Source: Holosporales bacterium (GTDB taxonomy: Bacteria > Pseudomonadota > Alphaproteobacteria > RUG11792). From it: DNA of 9,508 nucleotides. The stretch's first letter is position 1; each line of letters starts with the position of its first letter. Location: assembly GCA_031279295.1 (NCBI GenBank), contig JAITIT010000038.1, positions 1-9,508 of the forward strand, written 5' to 3'. Made by a program: the position numbers and the translations under genes. Positions 7,198 through 9,508 of this stretch are shown in pieces. The notes beneath the pieces were generated by a model that saw nothing but the letters and a program-made list of their open reading frames with translations, was not told where the DNA came from and did no database searches.

Positions 7198-8697
7198 TTA
7201 GGTGTTACTAGCATTAACCTGCGCTGCCGCCCTGGTAATTTCGGCGGCGAAAAGTTTTATAAGTTCTCTGATTGTCAGAGCAATAATAGAGTTTCCTCGT
7301 CCACCTACTATTTCGTTAATCTGTGCGTGCATCCGCTGCCAGTCCACCATGCTTTTGTTGCCTTTCTTACTGAGTTTGTTAGGTATGGTTAGCTGTATGT
7401 TGCACACCACCTGTTCTGTGCCGTTCCGCGCTTGCTCAGTTTTGTTTGTGCCACCCACTAGTGTTATGGCTCCGTTGTGCGTATTTACGCTGAGTGTTAC
7501 GACTATAGTGTTTGTGGTTGTTCTCGCTCCGTCAGTCAGTTCGTCCCTGAGGTCTGCAGGAGTTATTTGTGTACTCTCGTGTGGTGATCCCACGTGCTGC
7601 CCAGCTACGCACATGTACATGGCCCTATTAGCGCTCTCTTGTATTGTGTCGACTTCGAACGTATCCCCTCCGGCCGATGCAGTTCCCAAGATGGTTCTGC
7701 CCATAGCGGCTATGCTTCCGGCCAACCCGACTCCGTCGTATCCCCGGTCCCGATTTGCCGCGGCCCGGAGCATCGCTCCGACGAGGTTCTCGCCAAGCTC
7801 TTGGCCAGGAACCACGCATCTTACCACAAGATCGCTGCTGGTGTATTGGCCTATCTGTGCTAGGAGTCTCTGGTTCTGCTCGCTGTTTGCAAGTTCGTCT
7901 CTGATTAGCGGTACCGTACCTGCGGTAGCTCCAGCGCCGCATGTGTTCACTGCATCCTGTGCTTGGGTCATGGTCCTAACTGAGTCGCAAATATGCCAAC
8001 AGCATCTAGGTTCTGGGTCTTCGGGTTCAATCCTAGTTGTCTGCATTGCGGCGACTACTGGGAGTGTTTCAATCACGTTCGCATCACCTAGTGCCATTGC
8101 GATCGCAGGTATTGCTGCTGCTCGGTACCCCACCACCGTGTCAATAATCCACGCCAGTCTTGCTGTCGGTATTCCGGTCTTGCTCCTGATAGCCTCTTCA
8201 AGGGTATTGAGGAAGTGAACTAATGCCATCGTCTGACTCTTTCCACGTGCGTCGAGTATTAATACTATGTCGACTGTGTCCTCCCGCGGGTTGTGCTGTA
8301 TCCTCTCATTGAGCCGTCTCATTGCGTTTATAAACGTAGCCATATTTGCTGTCAGCCTTGTTGTGACCATCCTGCCCTGTGTTGTTGTTATGTCTGTCTC
8401 TCTTACATCTTCCGCCCTGAAAACTGTCTGACATCTCTGTGTTGTTGATGTTCGTTCCAACGATTCTTCGCTGTCTGGCGTTGATGATTCCACGTCTGTT
8501 GACTGTGAGTCGCTGCTGTAAAGCACGTCAACTGACTGTTTAGATGGCCATGAGTCGCTGCTGTAATGCATCGCGCTAGCTGACTGTGTTAATGCGGTAA
8601 TTCCGCTTAAGTATATTTTTGCCGCCAGGTATAAACCCCGGCTGTATTGCGGCATAACTAATCCAATCGCAATATCGTACAAGTATAGACTAGGCAA
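7198..8697 (-). CDS. Patatin-like protein lacking the catalytic serine
   Basis: The 499-residue product seems to have a patatin (acyl hydrolase) fold from about residue 140 on. VDIVLILDARGKSQ (142-155) sits where patatins have a beta-strand and the DGGG oxyanion loop. AWIIDTVVGYRAAAIPAIAMAL (182-203) sits where they have the GTSTGG nucleophile elbow, with Val188 at the Ser. YDGVGLAGSIAA (320-331) sits where they have DGGL.ANNPA, keeping Asp321. TIVVTLSVNTHNG (397-409) resembles the later LVVSLGTG strand. The spacing from loop to elbow to Asp (about 39 and 133 residues) is close to that of plant patatin. The enzyme is therefore probably inactive. Residues 44-88 are Ser/Thr-rich and look disordered. 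TTG 8697 gives the longest frame without a ribosome site. ATG 8655 has GGAT upstream and yields a possible signal peptide ending ASA, and ATG 8571 is also possible. No co-oriented neighbour is seen. Confidence 0.62.
   Translation of the reverse strand: MPSLYLYDIAIGLVMPQYSRGLYLAAKIYLSGITALTQSASAMHYSSDSWPSKQSVDVLYSSDSQSTDVESSTPDSEESLERTSTTQRCQTVFRAEDVRETDITTTQGRMVTTRLTANMATFINAMRRLNERIQHNPREDTVDIVLILDARGKSQTMALVHFLNTLEEAIRSKTGIPTARLAWIIDTVVGYRAAAIPAIAMALGDANVIETLPVVAAMQTTRIEPEDPEPRCCWHICDSVRTMTQAQDAVNTCGAGATAGTVPLIRDELANSEQNQRLLAQIGQYTSSDLVVRCVVPGQELGENLVGAMLRAAANRDRGYDGVGLAGSIAAMGRTILGTASAGGDTFEVDTIQESANRAMYMCVAGQHVGSPHESTQITPADLRDELTDGARTTTNTIVVTLSVNTHNGAITLVGGTNKTEQARNGTEQVVCNIQLTIPNKLSKKGNKSMVDWQRMHAQINEIVGGRGNSIIALTIRELIKLFAAEITRAAAQVNASNT
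8506..8566 (-). repeat. Imperfect tandem repeat in the N-terminus of the patatin-like gene
   Basis: A 16-base word (TGAGTCGCTGCTGTAA on the plus strand) occurs at 8506-8521 and 8551-8566, 45 bases apart, hence in frame. In the protein it gives YSSDS twice (residues 45-49 and 60-64), each followed by a QS..DV segment. The second copy is four codons shorter between these words. This points to a tandem duplication in the disordered Ser-rich region. Confidence 0.7.
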
Positions 8698-8820
8698 AAA
8701 TAGTTAAAAAGGAATTAACAAAAGTAAAAAAATAATTACAATGCGGTGTGTCCTGATTGAAAATAAGTCGTGTTTTCTTACCAGCTTTTTACAAAGCTTC
8801 TGGGCTTGTAGTTACGAACC

Positions 8821-8839
8821 CGGGTGTGACATACGCCCG
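8821..8839. repeat. GC-rich hairpin upstream of the IS remnant
   Basis: CGGGTGTG and CATACGCCCG-like arms can pair over about 8 positions with two G-T wobbles around a very short loop. There is no T-run on either side. It sits 30 bases before the transposase remnant and could belong to the element's end or be chance. Confidence 0.25.
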
Positions 8840-8868
8840 CTGAGACTAATTAATTGTAGTGAGGCAAA

Positions 8869-9331
8869 ATGAGAGCAGATAACTATCACAGGCATGATAT
8901 ATCAGACAGCATGTGGGAACTACTAGAAGCGCACCTAACCAGGAGCAGGGGAATCCATGGAAATATAGCTCAGGACGGTAGAACCTTCATAGGGCACAGG
9001 AGGTTCTGTAGATTGAGGGATAGAGGTATATGGAAGATTAATAGCCTGATACATCTGGCTGTTGATACGGCCAGTTAGAGCTGTTATTACAAATGACACC
9101 ACAGCTAACTGTACGAAGGCTAATGAGCTGATAGAAGGTATCCAAAGCTAGGTATCTAGTAGCAGATAAGGACTATGATAGTGATGAGATAATAAGGTTA
9201 GCAAAACAGAGGAAGATAATAGCGGTACACCATCAAGGAGTCATAGGAAGATTGAAGAGATATCCATTACAAGAGGGTATGAGAGGAGGCATCAAGATGA
9301 AGCAGTGAAGAAGAATAGCAACGAGATGTAA
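8869..9331 (+). pseudogene. Degenerate IS5-family transposase remnant
   Basis: The N-terminal part (8869-9078) encodes HDISDSMWELLEAHLTRSRG, typical of IS5-family transposases (the domain reading 'LTDEQWALLEPLL'). It then jumps from GRTFIG straight to HRRFCRLRDRGIW, missing about 35 residues. A second jump from GIWKIN to LIHLAVDTA removes the region with the first catalytic Asp. After TAG 9076-9078 the family sequence continues in other frames: VRAVITNDTTANCTKANELIEGI (from about 9074), YLVADKDYDSDEIIRLAKQ with the second catalytic Asp (from 9153), and ERRHQDEAV (around 9290). At least two frameshifts and two deletions make it inactive. Terminal inverted repeats were not identified, so the outer limits are approximate. 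The right end nearly touches the stop of the Smr-domain gene. Confidence 0.85.
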
Positions 9332-9339
9332 AGCCTGGT

Positions 9340-9508
9340 TCATCTACCCCTCTTATTCCTAAGGACACGGAGGTATACTCCGTATGCTCCGCTTCCACCT
9401 GATGAATCTTTAATTTCGAAGAATCCAGCAACAAGCTCGAGGTTATTCTCTAGCCATTCACACGCTGCTTGCTTTACTACACCTCTCCCTTTTCCGGTTA
9501 TGACCGTT
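9340..9508 (-). CDS. Smr-domain protein, C-terminal end (5' part outside window)
   Basis: Reading leftward from the window edge, 55 residues end at TGA (9342-9340). TVITGKGRGVVKQAACEWL is the core of the Smr domain (the family's 'VITGKG...GVLK..V..WL'), and FFEIKDSSGGSGAYGVYLR is its closing strand ('GGSGALYVLLR'). The Smr domain is a nuclease or nucleic-acid-binding domain found as small stand-alone proteins or at the end of MutS2. In proteobacteria a stand-alone form is more common, but the missing 5' part prevents a decision. The IS remnant lies immediately downstream, close to but not inside the reading frame. Confidence 0.85.
   Translation of the reverse strand, partial: TVITGKGRGVVKQAACEWLENNLELVAGFFEIKDSSGGSGAYGVYLRVLRNKRGR

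Noticed and set aside
7202..8218. A 338-codon plus-strand open frame
   Set aside because: It is antisense to the patatin-like gene, rich in Ser, Ala, Leu and Cys without domain order, and the minus strand shows ordered patatin landmarks over the same bases.
8790..8840. A possible tRNA-like stretch with GGGTTCG on the minus strand
   Set aside because: The bases flanking the apparent T-loop do not pair as a T-arm and no acceptor or anticodon stem can be drawn.
1..9508. CRISPR array or other regularly spaced repeat
   Set aside because: No series of equally spaced direct repeats is visible; the only direct repeats are the 16-base pair in the patatin-like gene and scattered short words.

Overview
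The window looks like part of a chromosome from a Gram-negative proteobacterium, most likely a host-associated alphaproteobacterium. A Rickettsiales-like or Holosporales-like intracellular lifestyle is my inference. It has outer-membrane assembly machinery (TamA-type), a type VI secretion sheath pair, large non-coding spacers, a decayed insertion sequence, TTG starts and several proteins that keep a known fold but have lost its catalytic residues. No 16S, tRNA or other strict taxonomic marker is present, so the lineage stays tentative.

Layout. The 3' end of rph (RNase PH) enters at the left edge. It is followed on the same strand by a complete TamA/Omp85-type outer-membrane protein (484-2280). 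A 429-base spacer follows, with a possible promoter near its right end. Next comes a tight three-gene operon: tssB (2710-3252), tssC (3274-4740) and a secreted HtrA-like protein (4744-5973) in which all three catalytic-triad positions appear substituted. Downstream is a start-less fragment resembling a LAGLIDADG endonuclease or intein (6006-6383). A spacer with two perfect hairpins follows. A good promoter there appears to start transcription at a run of eight G, leading into a small Cys-rich exported protein with a probable beta-barrel C-terminus (6633-7172). Convergent to it on the minus strand is a 499-codon patatin-like protein (7198-8697) whose nucleophile serine position appears to be valine. 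The right edge holds an internally deleted, frameshifted IS5-family transposase remnant (8869 to about 9331) and the C-terminal end of an Smr-domain protein on the minus strand (9340-9508).

How it fits together. TssB and TssC form the contractile sheath of a type VI secretion system, but no baseplate, membrane-complex, Hcp/VgrG or ClpV gene is in view. The sheath genes are therefore either an isolated pair or the left end of an operon that stops at the pseudo-HtrA. The most interesting content is the clustering of two fold-conserved, catalytically dead proteins (pseudo-HtrA and pseudo-patatin) near the sheath genes, together with a possibly phase-variable surface protein. All family calls are by eye from motifs and spacing; no database search was run.
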